Source: Pilimelia columellifera (GTDB taxonomy: Bacteria; Actinomycetota; Actinomycetes; Mycobacteriales; Micromonosporaceae). Taken from it: a DNA stretch of 64,000 bases. Made by a program: the position numbers and the translations under genes. The notes under the pieces are model-generated. The model was not told where the DNA came from. It saw only the letters and a list, made by a program, of their open reading frames with translations, and made no database searches. Every line of letters starts with the position of its first letter. Within the stretch, counting starts at the first letter, position 1. Shown here one piece after another: positions 1 to 8,563 of this stretch. The stretch covers positions 245,493-309,492 of the forward strand of contig NZ_BAAARY010000002.1 of the NCBI RefSeq assembly GCF_039532605.1, in the 5' to 3' direction.

Positions 1-715
1 CGAGGACGAAGCTGCGTGCCCGGACACACATCGTGGCGACCGGCATGAAGAAGCTGGCGGGATTCAGCGTGTCGAAGACGCCGTCGTACCGGGCCGCGTA
101 TCGAGGGCAAAACTGCGGGTACGCGACGAACGCGATGCCGTACCGGTCCAGTACCTGCGCGACGGCCGCTGGACCTGTTACCGGGCGAATGCCCAGTGCC
201 TCGAGGATGTCGGTGGCGCCGGAGACCGCCGACACTGACCGGGAGATTCCCTTGACCACCGGCACGCCGGCCGCGGCAGCGAGCACCGCCGCAGCGGTGC
301 TGACGTTAAACGTCTTGAATTGCTCTTTGCCGCTGCCGGCCACCACGACAGTTCCGTCGGGCACTGGCACGGGGTTTGCGGCATAGCCGGCGAGGACCGG
401 GTCGAACTCGGTCACGACTGTCCACCAATCGTGCAGCTGCTCGGGACCGAGACGATCGCTGCGCAGCAGTTTGACGCACCATCGGCGCCAACGCACGTCG
501 GCGGCATCCGACCGGTCGCGTAGGAGCGCATGGAGAACGGCTGCTGACCAGGAGCCAGCAGGAACGTCGGCGCACCGGGCTGGCACCGGATCGGCCGGAT
601 GATGCTTGCGCTGCTGGCTCGGCGGCGCCGCGAAGCGCAGGACGGTTGCGCCCTCTGGTGACTGGAGGCGCCTGGGGTTGGGCCGCGCGGACAGCGCCTT
701 TGGGGTGACGAACAT
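1..715 (-). CDS. TrpD-like phosphoribosyltransferase family protein, 3' end outside window
   Basis: An open minus-strand frame runs from an ATG at 715 off the left edge, giving about 238 residues. It contains an anthranilate-phosphoribosyltransferase-like core: a glycine-rich GSGKE at about residues 127-131 where TrpD has GTGGD, then KTFNVSTAAA, where TrpD has the NTFNISTAAA segment, then VVKGISRSVSAVSGATD, which matches the TrpD K-H-GNR-VSS-SG-AD region. In the TrpD family these loops bind PRPP and magnesium. The segment before residue 70 is low-complexity and unusual, so the true start could be further downstream or at an upstream GTG near 757-768. The GTGGD and GNR motifs are altered, so this is likely a TrpD-like paralogue and not the tryptophan enzyme. 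It is divergent from the class-IV aminotransferase gene at 840, with about 120 bp between them. Confidence 0.7.
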   Translation of the reverse strand, partial: MFVTPKALSARPNPRRLQSPEGATVLRFAAPPSQQRKHHPADPVPARCADVPAGSWSAAVLHALLRDRSDAADVRWRRWCVKLLRSDRLGPEQLHDWWTVVTEFDPVLAGYAANPVPVPDGTVVVAGSGKEQFKTFNVSTAAAVLAAAAGVPVVKGISRSVSAVSGATDILEALGIRPVTGPAAVAQVLDRYGIAFVAYPQFCPRYAARYDGVFDTLNPASFFMPVATMCVRARSFVL

Positions 716-839
716 GCACTCAGCGTCATCGCGTCGGCCGCTGTCGTGAAGGTACGGCCAACGCACCGCTGCTGAACCGCTGTCGAACCGGCGGTCCGCG
801 CACCACGAGTGAGGTCCCGGCCGGTGTCATGATGGGCGC

Positions 840-1631
840 ATGATTCAGCTCGAAGGACAGCCGGTGAACCCGGATGACCTCGCTGCCCTGGCGCTGTGCA
901 ACTACGGGCACTTCACCTCGATGCGGGTTGTCGACGGGCGTGTCCGCGGGCTCGGGATGCACATGGACCGCCTCGTCAGCGACTGCAAGCGCGTCTTCGG
1001 AGCGGATCTGGATCCTGAGGACGTGCGTCGGTTCGTCCGCGCAGCCGTAGGCCCGAGCGGGGACGTCATCGCCCGGGTGACGGTGTTCGACCCGCACCTC
1101 CAGCTCGGTCGGCCGGCCGCCGCCTGCCGGCCGCGGATCCTCGTGACAACCCGCGAATCTGCCGCCGGCGGGCCGCTGTCACCATTGGCGCTAGGCACCG
1201 CCGAGTACGAACGCGAGGCTCCTGCCGTCAAACACGTCGGCCTGTTCGGCACGCTCAGCCACCGCCGCGCCGCGCAGCTGGCCGGCCACGACGACGTGCT
1301 TTTCGTCAACCGGCACGGGCATATCACGGAAGGCGCCACCTGGAACATCGGCTTCCTCAGCGGCTCGACGCTGCTGTGGCCCGACGGCGATCAACTCGTG
1401 GGAGTCACGATGCGCCTGGTCAGCAAGCTTGCCGAGCGGCGGCAGCTCAAGGTCGCGCACGCCACGATGACCCCCCAGGACGCTCTCGGGCGCGACGCGG
1501 TGTTTGTCACCAATGCCGCCGTCGGCCTCCGTCCGGTCGCGTCGATCAACGGTCGGCCGGTCGTAGCTGCCGGCGAACAGCTGCGCAGGCTGACCCAGGA
1601 GTTCAACGAAGACATGGGCGACCCGCTGTAG
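840..1631 (+). CDS. Class-IV aminotransferase family protein (PabC/BCAT fold)
   Basis: This is a 263-residue PLP enzyme of fold type IV, the family of branched-chain aminotransferases, D-amino acid transaminase and 4-amino-4-deoxychorismate lyase. The likely Schiff-base lysine is Lys131 in VKHVG, followed about 33 residues later by ITEGATWNIGF (Glu164), the conserved family motif next to the cofactor. Near the C terminus, DAVFVTNAAVGLRPV matches the late substrate and phosphate-binding region. The substrate cannot be read from sequence. The divergent TrpD-like neighbour (1-715) suggests chorismate- or aromatic-amine-type chemistry, but that is only inference. The ATG at 840 is the first start after the divergent promoter region; no strong ribosome binding site is visible. 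Confidence 0.85.
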   Translation: MIQLEGQPVNPDDLAALALCNYGHFTSMRVVDGRVRGLGMHMDRLVSDCKRVFGADLDPEDVRRFVRAAVGPSGDVIARVTVFDPHLQLGRPAAACRPRILVTTRESAAGGPLSPLALGTAEYEREAPAVKHVGLFGTLSHRRAAQLAGHDDVLFVNRHGHITEGATWNIGFLSGSTLLWPDGDQLVGVTMRLVSKLAERRQLKVAHATMTPQDALGRDAVFVTNAAVGLRPVASINGRPVVAAGEQLRRLTQEFNEDMGDPL

Positions 1632-1728
1632 AGCAACACCGGGTCGCTGCCGGAGGTGGTCTTCGGGCCAGCTGTACCGGTCACGAACGGACTAGACTCC
1701 GCCCCGGCAAGAGGGGTGGAGGTTCAAT

Positions 1729-2673
1729 ATGGCGACGGTGCAACGGTGGACCGGCCGCGAGGCGCGCGCGCTCCGCGAAGCAGCGAGGATGACAGTCCGA
1801 GCGTTCGCCTCGCACCTCGGCATCAGCGACCGCACCGTGTCCAAGTGGGAGTCCCGAGGCGCGGCGATAGCGCCGACCCCAGACAGCCAAGCCCTCCTGG
1901 ACACGGCTCTGAGCCGATTCGACGCCGCCGTGCAACAGCGATTTCACCTTGTGGTCGGTGGTCCGCCGAACGCCGTAGACGTTACCGGGACAGCAGCGGC
2001 GCCAGCCGAGCACGTCCCGTCGATCGACACGCCTGCTCCGGTGCGAAGCCCGAGCGACGGCAAAAAGATGGTTCTCGTACCCGCCGGGATCTTCCTATTC
2101 GGATCCGACCGCGAGGCGGTGTGGCTCCCTGGCTACTACATCGACGCCGAACCGGTGACCAACGCCGACTACGCCAACTTCATCGAGGCTACGGGACACC
2201 GCCGGCCAGCCCACTGGCCCAACGGCACTTACCCACCTGAGATCAGGCGACACCCGATCGTCCACGTGACCCACGACGACGCCACCGCCTACGCGCAGTG
2301 GGCACAAAAAGCGCTGCCCACCTCGCAGCAGTGGGAGAAGGCAGCGCGCGGAGAGCGCGGCCGCACCTATCCCTGGGGTGATCAGCCCACGGCCGCCAAA
2401 TGCAATGTCGTGGAGTCCGGCATCGACCGCACCACCCCGGTGGACCGCTACCACAGCGGAACCAGCCCTTACGGCTGCTACGACATGAGCGGAAATATCT
2501 GGGAGTGGTGCTCCACCGAGACTGACCCCGGACGGTTCGTGCTTCGTGGCAGCGCCTTCACCAGCCCGTTCCGGCTCGCTCAGGCCTGCGCCACCAATGA
2601 CGCCGCGCGAACGATGCAAGACGATGACACGGGCTTTCGGTGTGTGACTCCACAAACAGCCTTTAGCGGGTGA
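1729..2673 (+). CDS. XRE-type HTH protein fused to a formylglycine-generating-enzyme (SUMF1) fold domain
   Basis: The 314-residue protein has an N-terminal helix-turn-helix (about residues 8-60: MTVRAFASHLGISDRTVSKWE), a variable linker, then a SUMF1/FGE-sulfatase domain (about 108-310) with VLVPAGIFLFGSD, EPVTNADYANFI, LPTSQQWEKAARG, YPWGDQP, YDMSGNIWEWC and DTGFRCV. These are the standard landmarks of the fold. True formylglycine-generating enzymes carry two catalytic cysteines in the RGGSxxC region. Here that stretch reads LRGSAFTSPFR, so the pair is missing and sulfatase-activating chemistry is unlikely. The domain may instead bind a ligand controlling the DNA-binding head, or act like EgtB-type relatives. 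The start at 1729 is preceded by the purine-rich AAGAGGGGTGGAGG. It stands alone between the aminotransferase and the broken CYTH gene. Confidence 0.85.
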   Translation: MATVQRWTGREARALREAARMTVRAFASHLGISDRTVSKWESRGAAIAPTPDSQALLDTALSRFDAAVQQRFHLVVGGPPNAVDVTGTAAAPAEHVPSIDTPAPVRSPSDGKKMVLVPAGIFLFGSDREAVWLPGYYIDAEPVTNADYANFIEATGHRRPAHWPNGTYPPEIRRHPIVHVTHDDATAYAQWAQKALPTSQQWEKAARGERGRTYPWGDQPTAAKCNVVESGIDRTTPVDRYHSGTSPYGCYDMSGNIWEWCSTETDPGRFVLRGSAFTSPFRLAQACATNDAARTMQDDDTGFRCVTPQTAFSG

Positions 2674-2783
2674 ACCGCCTGCACACGCACCGCTCTGCTC
2701 CACCACTGAGCCACCTCCGCCTGCGCCGGGGCGACACGATGACGCCGGCAACGGCGCAGCCAGTCACCGACCGGAAGGCCACC

Positions 2784-3340
2784 ATGCAGACCGAGTACGA
2801 AGCCCGCTTCTTCGACATCGACCCAGACAAGATCACCGCATAGCTGGATAGTCGCGGCGCCCGTCAGAGCATGCCGCGGACCCTCATGCGCCGCATCGTC
2901 TTCATCAACGACGAAACCGACGCCAAGGCGGCTGGCTGCGCCTGCGCCAACAGGGCGAGTGCACCTTCCTGACCTACAAGCAGGTAAGCAACGGCCCGTC
3001 AGCCATCGACAGCATCCTGGAAGCCGAAACCGAGGTCGTCGACCTCGACGCCACCCGCACCGTGCTACAGGCGATGGGCTTCACCGCCAAGCGCTACCAG
3101 GAGAACTACCGCGAAGAATGGCAACTCGACGGCGTCACCTACGACATCGACACCTGGCCCGACCTACCCACCTACCTCGAAGTCGAAGGCCCCGACGAAA
3201 CCGCCGTCCGCCACGCCGCCCAAGCGCTCGGCCTGGACCTCGCTGACGCCTCGTACGGCAGCGTCGACGAGGTGTACCGCACCGTCCTGGGCCGCGACAT
3301 CCTCACCGAGTCGTCACTGACGTTCGAGAGCCGCGGATAG
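2784..3340 (+). pseudogene. Broken CYTH-domain (class IV adenylate cyclase-like) gene
   Basis: Read with one frame change, this region encodes a near full-length CYTH protein. It begins MQTEYEARFFDIDPDKITA, with the E-x-E-type triphosphate-tunnel start, continues LMRRIVFINDE, then GWLRLRQQGECTFLTYKQVS, and ends with YDIDTWPDLPTYLEVEG and GRDILTESSLTF. Two lesions are visible. The first is an in-frame TAG at 2841-2843 (codon 20). The second is a frameshift near 2930-2935, after which the reading frame moves from that of 2784 to that of 3340, consistent with a single-base loss. CYTH enzymes hydrolyse or cyclise triphosphates. With both lesions the gene cannot give an intact product, although a C-terminal frame (3062-3340) stays open. 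A ribosome binding site (CCGGAAGG) precedes the old start. Confidence 0.85.
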
Positions 3341-3468
3341 CCGCACCGATAGCCGTCAGCCGTGTCCGCGCCATCGCTGAAACCGCCCCGGCGGGCAGAG
3401 CGGTGGAGGCTCGGACGCGGCCGGGGTAGGAAGGGCGGACGAAGGCGCGGTGTGCGCGATGCACCCGT

Positions 3469-3545
3469 TGGTGGGGCGGGTGGGACTCGAACCCACGGCC
3501 AAAGGATTATGAGTCCCCTGCTCTAACCGGCTGAGCTACCGCCCC
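3469..3545 (-). tRNA. tRNA with CAU anticodon (elongator Met or lysidine-type Ile2)
   Basis: On the minus strand a complete cloverleaf can be drawn. The acceptor arm GGGGCGG pairs with CCGCCCC, the D loop is AGCTCAGCCGGTTAGAGC, the anticodon loop is CTCATAA (anticodon CAU), and the T arm carries GGTTCGAGTCC. Discriminator A is followed by an encoded CCA. CAU can read Met or, after lysidine modification, the Ile codon AUA. The sequence alone does not settle which, though G-rich acceptor and anticodon stems favour Ile2. Confidence 0.9.
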
Positions 3546-3676
3546 AATGAGCGAAGAGGTTACCGGATCAACCCGTTCGTGGTAGCCCTCCGGCCGGTTG
3601 GGACTCAGAGTCCACGCACGGCGCCGCAACGGGAGAAGGCCCGCCACCACTGGGGTGCGGACCTTCTTGAGTCAAG

Positions 3677-3749
3677 CTCCCCGAATTGGACTCGAACCAA
3701 TAACCTGCCGGTTAACAGCCGGCTGCTCTGCCAATTGAGCTATCGGGGA
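3677..3749 (-). tRNA. tRNA-Asn (GUU anticodon)
   Basis: On the minus strand the acceptor arm TCCCCGA pairs with TCGGGGA. The D arm AGCTCAATTGGCAGAGC, anticodon loop CTGTTAA (GUU) and T arm GGTTCGAGTCC complete the cloverleaf. The discriminator base is G and CCA is not encoded, unlike the neighbouring CAU tRNA. It lies about 130 bp upstream of that tRNA on the same strand, so the two may be co-transcribed. Confidence 0.95.
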
Positions 3750-3961
3750 TCGCCACGGACGGGCCGTGCGACTGGGGACAAGAGTACATGAGCTGCCCGG
3801 TCCGTACCCCACTGGGCTGACGAGTTTCGCCACCGGGCCACGTCATGCATAACGAAGGCGGAGGATGGGTATGCACTGACGCACGAACGACGCAGGTGGC
3901 GCACCGCCACCGTCGGCCCGGCGTTCAGACCTGGCCGGCGCCATCGAGGAAGGAGCGCGTG

Positions 3962-4327
3962 ATGCGCGGAAAGCTTTGGTTCGCTGTGGGGGCCGCCGCA
4001 GGGTATGTCCTCGGCTCGCGGGCAGGGCGGGAGAAGTACGAGCAGATCGCGCTGACCGCCCGGAAGTTCTGGGACCACCCCTCGGTCCAGGAGGCCGCTG
4101 GCGTGGTGCAGGCGCAGGCCACCCGCCTCTACGAGGAGGGCAAGGGGACGGTCAACGACAAGCTCACCCACTCCAAGCTCGGCGAGAAGCTCAGTCACGG
4201 CGCTGACAAGCCGCTGGCGACCGCCGGCAGCCGTTCCGGCGGCTCGACGACCAGCACGACGGGCGCCCCGTCCACTGGTAACCGCAGTTCGGGGACGGGC
4301 ATCGGCACGTCGAACAACCCGCGCTGA
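3962..4327 (+). CDS. YtxH-like small membrane-anchored protein
   Basis: This 121-residue protein starts MRGKLWFAVGAAAGYVLGSRAG, a short hydrophobic glycine-rich N-terminal segment typical of YtxH-type proteins. An amphipathic helical region follows (REKYEQIALTARKFWDHPSVQEAAGVVQAQATRLYEEGK), then a disordered Ser/Thr/Gly-rich tail. It is probably anchored in the membrane by its first 20 residues. Homologous proteins are common and poorly characterised in actinomycetes. The ATG at 3962 was chosen because a strong ribosome binding site (GAGGAAGGAGC) sits just upstream; the longer frame from 3845 has neither that nor the membrane start. Confidence 0.8.
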   Translation: MRGKLWFAVGAAAGYVLGSRAGREKYEQIALTARKFWDHPSVQEAAGVVQAQATRLYEEGKGTVNDKLTHSKLGEKLSHGADKPLATAGSRSGGSTTSTTGAPSTGNRSSGTGIGTSNNPR

Positions 4328-4359
4328 CGCACGCCGCGTCAACGCGGCCGACGACCGGG

Positions 4360-4387
4360 ACGGGCGCTGCTCACGAAGCGCGCCCGT
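4360..4387. terminator. Hairpin between convergent genes
   Basis: ACGGGCGC at 4360-4367 pairs with GCGCCCGT at 4380-4387 over a 12-nt loop. It lies between the plus-strand YtxH-like gene ending at 4327 and the minus-strand CHAT gene ending at 4446, so it could stop transcription from both sides. There is no U-tract, as is common in high-GC actinomycetes. Confidence 0.55.
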
Positions 4388-4445
4388 TCCGTGCTGTCCA
4401 CGGCCAGGCGGATTCGGAAGGGTCGGCGCCGGACTGGACGCACAG

Positions 4446-6977
4446 TCACCAGCCGTTGCCGAAGCAGACCAGCGGCGCGGGGTCGGCGTCGCCGCTGGGC
4501 AGCGCCGCGGCGAGCGCCGCTGACGGGCTGAGCCCGCGACGTAGCCCAGCGTGGTGCGCCGGGGCCACCGCGTAGGCGGTCTCGTCGGAGATGCGGGCTA
4601 CCCCGGCGACGACGCTGCCGACGCCCCCGTGCAGCAACGCGGCGCTCATGCCGAGGGTCTCGTCCCCGGGGCGGGCGTGCGCCAGGCCGAGCTCGCACGC
4701 CGAGAGCATGACGTGCCGGGGTGGGTGGGCAAGGCCGTCGAGGTCGTGGCCGAACAGCGGCCCGTCGGACATCCGTAGGCAGGAGAACAGCGGGTTGTCG
4801 TGTTCGTGGAAGCCGTGGGCGGCGATGTGCAGCACGTCACAGCGTTCGGCGGCGTCCCGGACGGCGGCGGCGGTGGCGGCGAGCCCGCTGAGCGTTTCAG
4901 CCACCGGCCATGCCTCGGCGACAAGTTTGGCCTCGGCCTCGGCCCGGGCGACTCCCGGCCCGGCCGCTACGGCGACCTGTGGGGCCGGCGGGATGGTCGC
5001 GTTGGCCCGGGAGCGCAGCCAGGCGGTCGGTGACCGCACGACTGACAGCGCCCGACCGGCCAACGACGGGAGGAGCGGCCAGGCGATGGTGGCCATCGTG
5101 GCTGGCGGCGAGATGAGTAACGGTCCGGATGCGACGAGCGGGGCGACGGCCTGCCACAGCAGGGCGTCCAGTCTGGCCAACGAGCTGCGGGTGGAGGCCC
5201 GGACGGCTGTCCGCATCACGTCGGGCAAGCTCTCGGTGGCCAGCAGGTCGAGGTCGGCGCGCAGCCGGCGGCGCACCTCGGCGACGGGCGCCGAGGGCCC
5301 GAGCGGGCGGACGATCCGCCGCTGGGCGCTGGCGACGAGGGCGTGCAGCTGATTGTCGACGTCCAGGTAGGAGATGAGGGTGGCATCCTGGCCGGCGAGC
5401 TCGTCGACGATGTCGCGCAGCGGGGCGGGTGCGGTGACGAGGCGTGGGCCCGGCCGGTACCAGGCGCGTTGCCGGATCTGGCGTTGCAGAGCCAGGCAGC
5501 GGGTCCGCAGCGCCGGGTCGGGGACGCCGTTGAGCTCCTGGACGCGCAGCTCGTCACGGGCGTGGCGGAGTTCGGCGAGCATCTCGGCGGCGTACGGGTC
5601 GGTGGGGGCGACGACCGGGGACAGCCGCGCGGACAGGGCGCGGGCGCGTTCGGTCCAGGCCAGGACGCTGGCTGGGGCGCCCTGGTCGATGGCCCGGCAC
5701 AGCCCCTGGGCGGCCAGGTGTTCAACATGGGCGGCGGCGGCGGCCTGTAGGTCCAGGCTGCCAAACGATGCCTGGTGGTGGTGCAGGTCGGCGACGGCGG
5801 CCCGTAGCTCGCCCAGCGCGCGGGCAGGTTGGCCCTCGGCGTCGGCGAGATCGGCGCGCACGGCGCGGGCCTGCATCCGGGTGCCGATAGGGTCGTCGCG
5901 GCGCAGGGTGAGCGCGTTGGCGGCGATCTGCCGGGCGGTCAGGGCGCGTTGGCCGGGGCTGCCTGCGCGGACGTCGCGGCGGAGCAGCGCGGCGGCGGCG
6001 GCGGTGAGGGCCACCCGCCGTCCTTCGTCGCGGAGTCCGTGGGCGGTCAGGCTGGCGGCGAGCGCCGCCCCGGCGGTCTGGACGGCGGCCAGGCCGCGGC
6101 CGGCGCCGACATCGGCGGAGAGCAGGACGGCGTCGGCGAGCAGACCCCAGGATGCGGCGCCGCGGGAGCTGAATTTGTGGCGGGCGGCCGTGGCCAGGCG
6201 ACGGGCTTCGGACCAGCGGCGCTGCCGCAGCGCCAGCTGCGCCCTGGCCAGCTCCGCCTCAGCCTGGTCCTGGCGGCTGTGGGCGCGGCGGAACAGTTCG
6301 TCGGCCTGCGCCAGGTCGTCGTCGGCCTCGGTGAACAGGCCGGCGGTGAGCAGCACCTGGGCCCTGTCGACGTGGTAGACGGCAGCCGACGCCGGGGACT
6401 GCTCGCCGAGGGTCGGCGCGACGGTGTCCATCTCCCGCAGCGCCCGGGGGAGGTCGCCGGCGAGCAGCGACAGGTACCCGAGGTTGTGGCTGGCTTTGGC
6501 GGCGATGAGGTCGAGGCCGTGCCGGTTGGCGATGTCGACACAGCGGGCGAAGTCGGCGCGGGCGCGGGCCAGCGACCCGGGCTTGAGTCGCAGCATGCCT
6601 CGGTTGAGCAGGGCCCGGCAGATGTCCTGCGGCTCGGACTCGTCGAGCAGCCGCAGCGCGGCGTCGTAGCCGTCCAGCGCCGGGCCCAGGGCGCCGGCGC
6701 GCATGTGCAGCAGGCCACGCTGGCTGGCGACCAGTCCTCGGAGCCGGTCCGGCAGGCTGGGGGTGGCGTCCGCCTCGTCGAGCAGGGTCAGGCCGGCGAC
6801 CAGGCTCTGCTGCTCGGCCTCGTGGAAGGCCAGGCTGATGAGGATGCGGGCCCGGCACAGCGCGTCTGGCCGGGCCCGCAGGGCCGCGCGTAGGAGCCGC
6901 CGGGCGCGGTCGTGTCGGCCGCGCTCGGTCTCCTGGACAGCCTGGGCGTGGAGCTGGGCGGCCTGGTCCACGCTCAC
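4446..6977 (-). CDS. TPR-CHAT domain protein (caspase-like cysteine protease)
   Basis: This 843-residue protein has about 400 residues of TPR-like helical repeats (for example KASHNLGYLSLLAGDLPRAL, and a Leu/Ala/Arg-rich N-terminal half) and ends in a CHAT domain, a clan CD cysteine peptidase related to caspases and separase. The expected catalytic dyad is present: His721 in HIAAHGFH and Cys761 in MLSACELG. Downstream GVGSVVAGVARISDE also fits CHAT proteins. There is no signal peptide, so it should act in the cytoplasm. Its start overlaps the stop of the subtilase gene by 4 bp (ATGA), so it is the last gene of a translationally coupled operon with an ECF sigma factor. TPR-CHAT proteases are known effectors, for instance the type III-E CRISPR partner, and are usually held inactive until an activator binds. 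The partner here is unknown. Confidence 0.9.
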   Translation of the reverse strand: MSVDQAAQLHAQAVQETERGRHDRARRLLRAALRARPDALCRARILISLAFHEAEQQSLVAGLTLLDEADATPSLPDRLRGLVASQRGLLHMRAGALGPALDGYDAALRLLDESEPQDICRALLNRGMLRLKPGSLARARADFARCVDIANRHGLDLIAAKASHNLGYLSLLAGDLPRALREMDTVAPTLGEQSPASAAVYHVDRAQVLLTAGLFTEADDDLAQADELFRRAHSRQDQAEAELARAQLALRQRRWSEARRLATAARHKFSSRGAASWGLLADAVLLSADVGAGRGLAAVQTAGAALAASLTAHGLRDEGRRVALTAAAAALLRRDVRAGSPGQRALTARQIAANALTLRRDDPIGTRMQARAVRADLADAEGQPARALGELRAAVADLHHHQASFGSLDLQAAAAAHVEHLAAQGLCRAIDQGAPASVLAWTERARALSARLSPVVAPTDPYAAEMLAELRHARDELRVQELNGVPDPALRTRCLALQRQIRQRAWYRPGPRLVTAPAPLRDIVDELAGQDATLISYLDVDNQLHALVASAQRRIVRPLGPSAPVAEVRRRLRADLDLLATESLPDVMRTAVRASTRSSLARLDALLWQAVAPLVASGPLLISPPATMATIAWPLLPSLAGRALSVVRSPTAWLRSRANATIPPAPQVAVAAGPGVARAEAEAKLVAEAWPVAETLSGLAATAAAVRDAAERCDVLHIAAHGFHEHDNPLFSCLRMSDGPLFGHDLDGLAHPPRHVMLSACELGLAHARPGDETLGMSAALLHGGVGSVVAGVARISDETAYAVAPAHHAGLRRGLSPSAALAAALPSGDADPAPLVCFGNGW

Positions 6978-8539
6978 ACCTTCAAGTAGGTGGCCAGAGC
7001 CCGCCAGCCACGTTCCAGGGCCTGGTCCCCGGTGGCCTCCAGCGGGATGCCCTCCGGTCGGACGGCCTGGTCGAGGAGGGCTTTGGCGAGCCTGGCGGCG
7101 AACACCGGCGTGGCGTAGGAGGTGCCGCTCCCGACGGCGAACCCGCCGGTGAAGTCGGGGACGCCGGAGAAGTTGTCGAGGTCCAGCGAGCGGCGTTCCC
7201 GGCCGGTCGGGTCCGGGGCGCTGGCCGCCGGGTTGAGCCCATTGATGAACGGCGGCATGGTGCTGACCAGCGCGGCGCCGGCCTCCCAGCGCAGCACCCA
7301 GGCACCGCTGTTGCTGAACAGCGCGACGCTGCCGTCAGGGTTGAGCGCGCCGACGCTCACCACCGGGACCCGCCCGGGCTCCGGCGCGGGGCCGCCTGGT
7401 CGGGGGCTGAACCCGGCCGGGAACAGCCGCCGGATCGTGGCGTCGTTGCCGGCGGCGGCGACCACCGGGATGCCCAGCTCGCCGAAGCGGTTGAGCACCG
7501 CCAACAGGGCGGAGTCGGCGGCGGCGTCCTCGGGGGACTCGTGGTAGTAGCCCAACGACAGCGAGACGACGTCGACCCGCTGCCCGTGCTCCTGCTTATG
7601 GGCGTGCCGGGTGGCCAGGTCGGCGACCTGTTCGAGGGCCCGCAGCAGGTCCGACTCGGCGATGACCCCATCGGAGCGGATGACCCGCACGGCGAGGATG
7701 TCGGCGTCCGGGCACACCTGGCGGATGAGGCCGCTGATGAACGTGCCGTGCCCGGCCAGCGGGTCCCGACCGCCGTCGAGGGGGCCGATGAGGTCCCCGG
7801 TGCGTTCGGGGTCCGGGACGGTGTAGCCGACCGCCTCGGCGGTCCTGGTCACCGGATCGGTGATGGTGACGTCGGTGAGGATGCCGTCGGTGAGCCAGCT
7901 GTGCTCGCCGCAGCCGGTGTCGAAGACCGCGACCACCGGTCGGGTCTTGAGGTCGGCGCGGACCGGGGCAGGGGCCACCATCGCCACCGGCTGGGTGCCG
8001 CCGTACCCGGGCAGCGCGTACTGGGCGATCGTGCCCCCACCGTACGGGTTGGCCGAGTAGTAGGGGTTAGCCGAGTAGTACGGGTTCGCCGAGTAGTAGG
8101 GGGCGCCGAAGAACGTCGTGGTGCTGAACATGAGGTGGTCCAGGCCGACGCCGCGCAGCGTGTCCGGGCCGGAGCGGGCGCGGGCGGTCTGGAGCACCTG
8201 CCAGGCGTCCAGTGACACCGGCCTATCCCCCGTCGGCCGCACCCACAGCCGGACGGCGGCGGCGGACCGGCCACCCCAGCCCTCGTCGACGCCGACGCTC
8301 ATCCCCAGCTCGTCGGCGGCTTCCTGGAGCGCAGGCAGCGCCCGGTCGACGGCGTCGGCGCGGGCCAGCAGCCGGTCCCCCACGTACGCGGTGGGCCGGA
8401 TCGACTGGCCGGGCAGCAGGGCCGCGGTGGCGTTGTCCAACGACCGGGCGCCGTACTGGGCCAGGACGCTCGGCGGGGGCATCGGCGGATCCACGTCGCC
8501 CGGTCGGAACGCGGCGGCGGTGGTGTGTGGATCAGTCAT
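6974..8539 (-). CDS. Cytosolic S8 family (subtilisin-like) serine protease with PYYSAN repeat
   Basis: This 521-residue S8 peptidase has Asp207 in AVFDTGCGEHS, His264 in GHGTFISGL, the oxyanion-region AAGND, and Ser474 in GSGTSYATPVFAAR. There is no signal peptide or membrane segment, unusual for a bacterial subtilase and consistent with an intracellular role. The first 190 residues look like a regulatory propeptide region and end in a short tandem repeat (PYYSAN three times) just before the catalytic domain. The gene sits between the small beta-rich protein (25 bp upstream) and the CHAT gene, which it overlaps by 4 bp. Two proteases of different clans encoded back to back suggest that one activates or is controlled by the other; this is inference. 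Confidence 0.9.
   Translation of the reverse strand: MTDPHTTAAAFRPGDVDPPMPPPSVLAQYGARSLDNATAALLPGQSIRPTAYVGDRLLARADAVDRALPALQEAADELGMSVGVDEGWGGRSAAAVRLWVRPTGDRPVSLDAWQVLQTARARSGPDTLRGVGLDHLMFSTTTFFGAPYYSANPYYSANPYYSANPYGGGTIAQYALPGYGGTQPVAMVAPAPVRADLKTRPVVAVFDTGCGEHSWLTDGILTDVTITDPVTRTAEAVGYTVPDPERTGDLIGPLDGGRDPLAGHGTFISGLIRQVCPDADILAVRVIRSDGVIAESDLLRALEQVADLATRHAHKQEHGQRVDVVSLSLGYYHESPEDAAADSALLAVLNRFGELGIPVVAAAGNDATIRRLFPAGFSPRPGGPAPEPGRVPVVSVGALNPDGSVALFSNSGAWVLRWEAGAALVSTMPPFINGLNPAASAPDPTGRERRSLDLDNFSGVPDFTGGFAVGSGTSYATPVFAARLAKALLDQAVRPEGIPLEATGDQALERGWRALATYLKV
8042..8095 (-). repeat. Three 18-bp in-frame tandem repeats encoding PYYSAN units
   Basis: Units at 8042-8059, 8060-8077 and 8078-8095 share the pattern GTA(C/G)GGGTT(N)GCCGAGTA and differ at only a few positions. 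In the subtilase they encode consecutive tyrosine/proline-rich hexapeptides between the N-terminal region and the catalytic Asp. Copy number could vary between strains by slippage. Confidence 0.9.
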
Positions 8540-8563
8540 GACAATCCCTCCGTGGTGGTGTCG

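Noticed and set aside
3959..3962. Alternative longer start of the YtxH-like gene at 3845
   Set aside because: The added residues have no membrane character and the strong ribosome binding site is directly before 3962.
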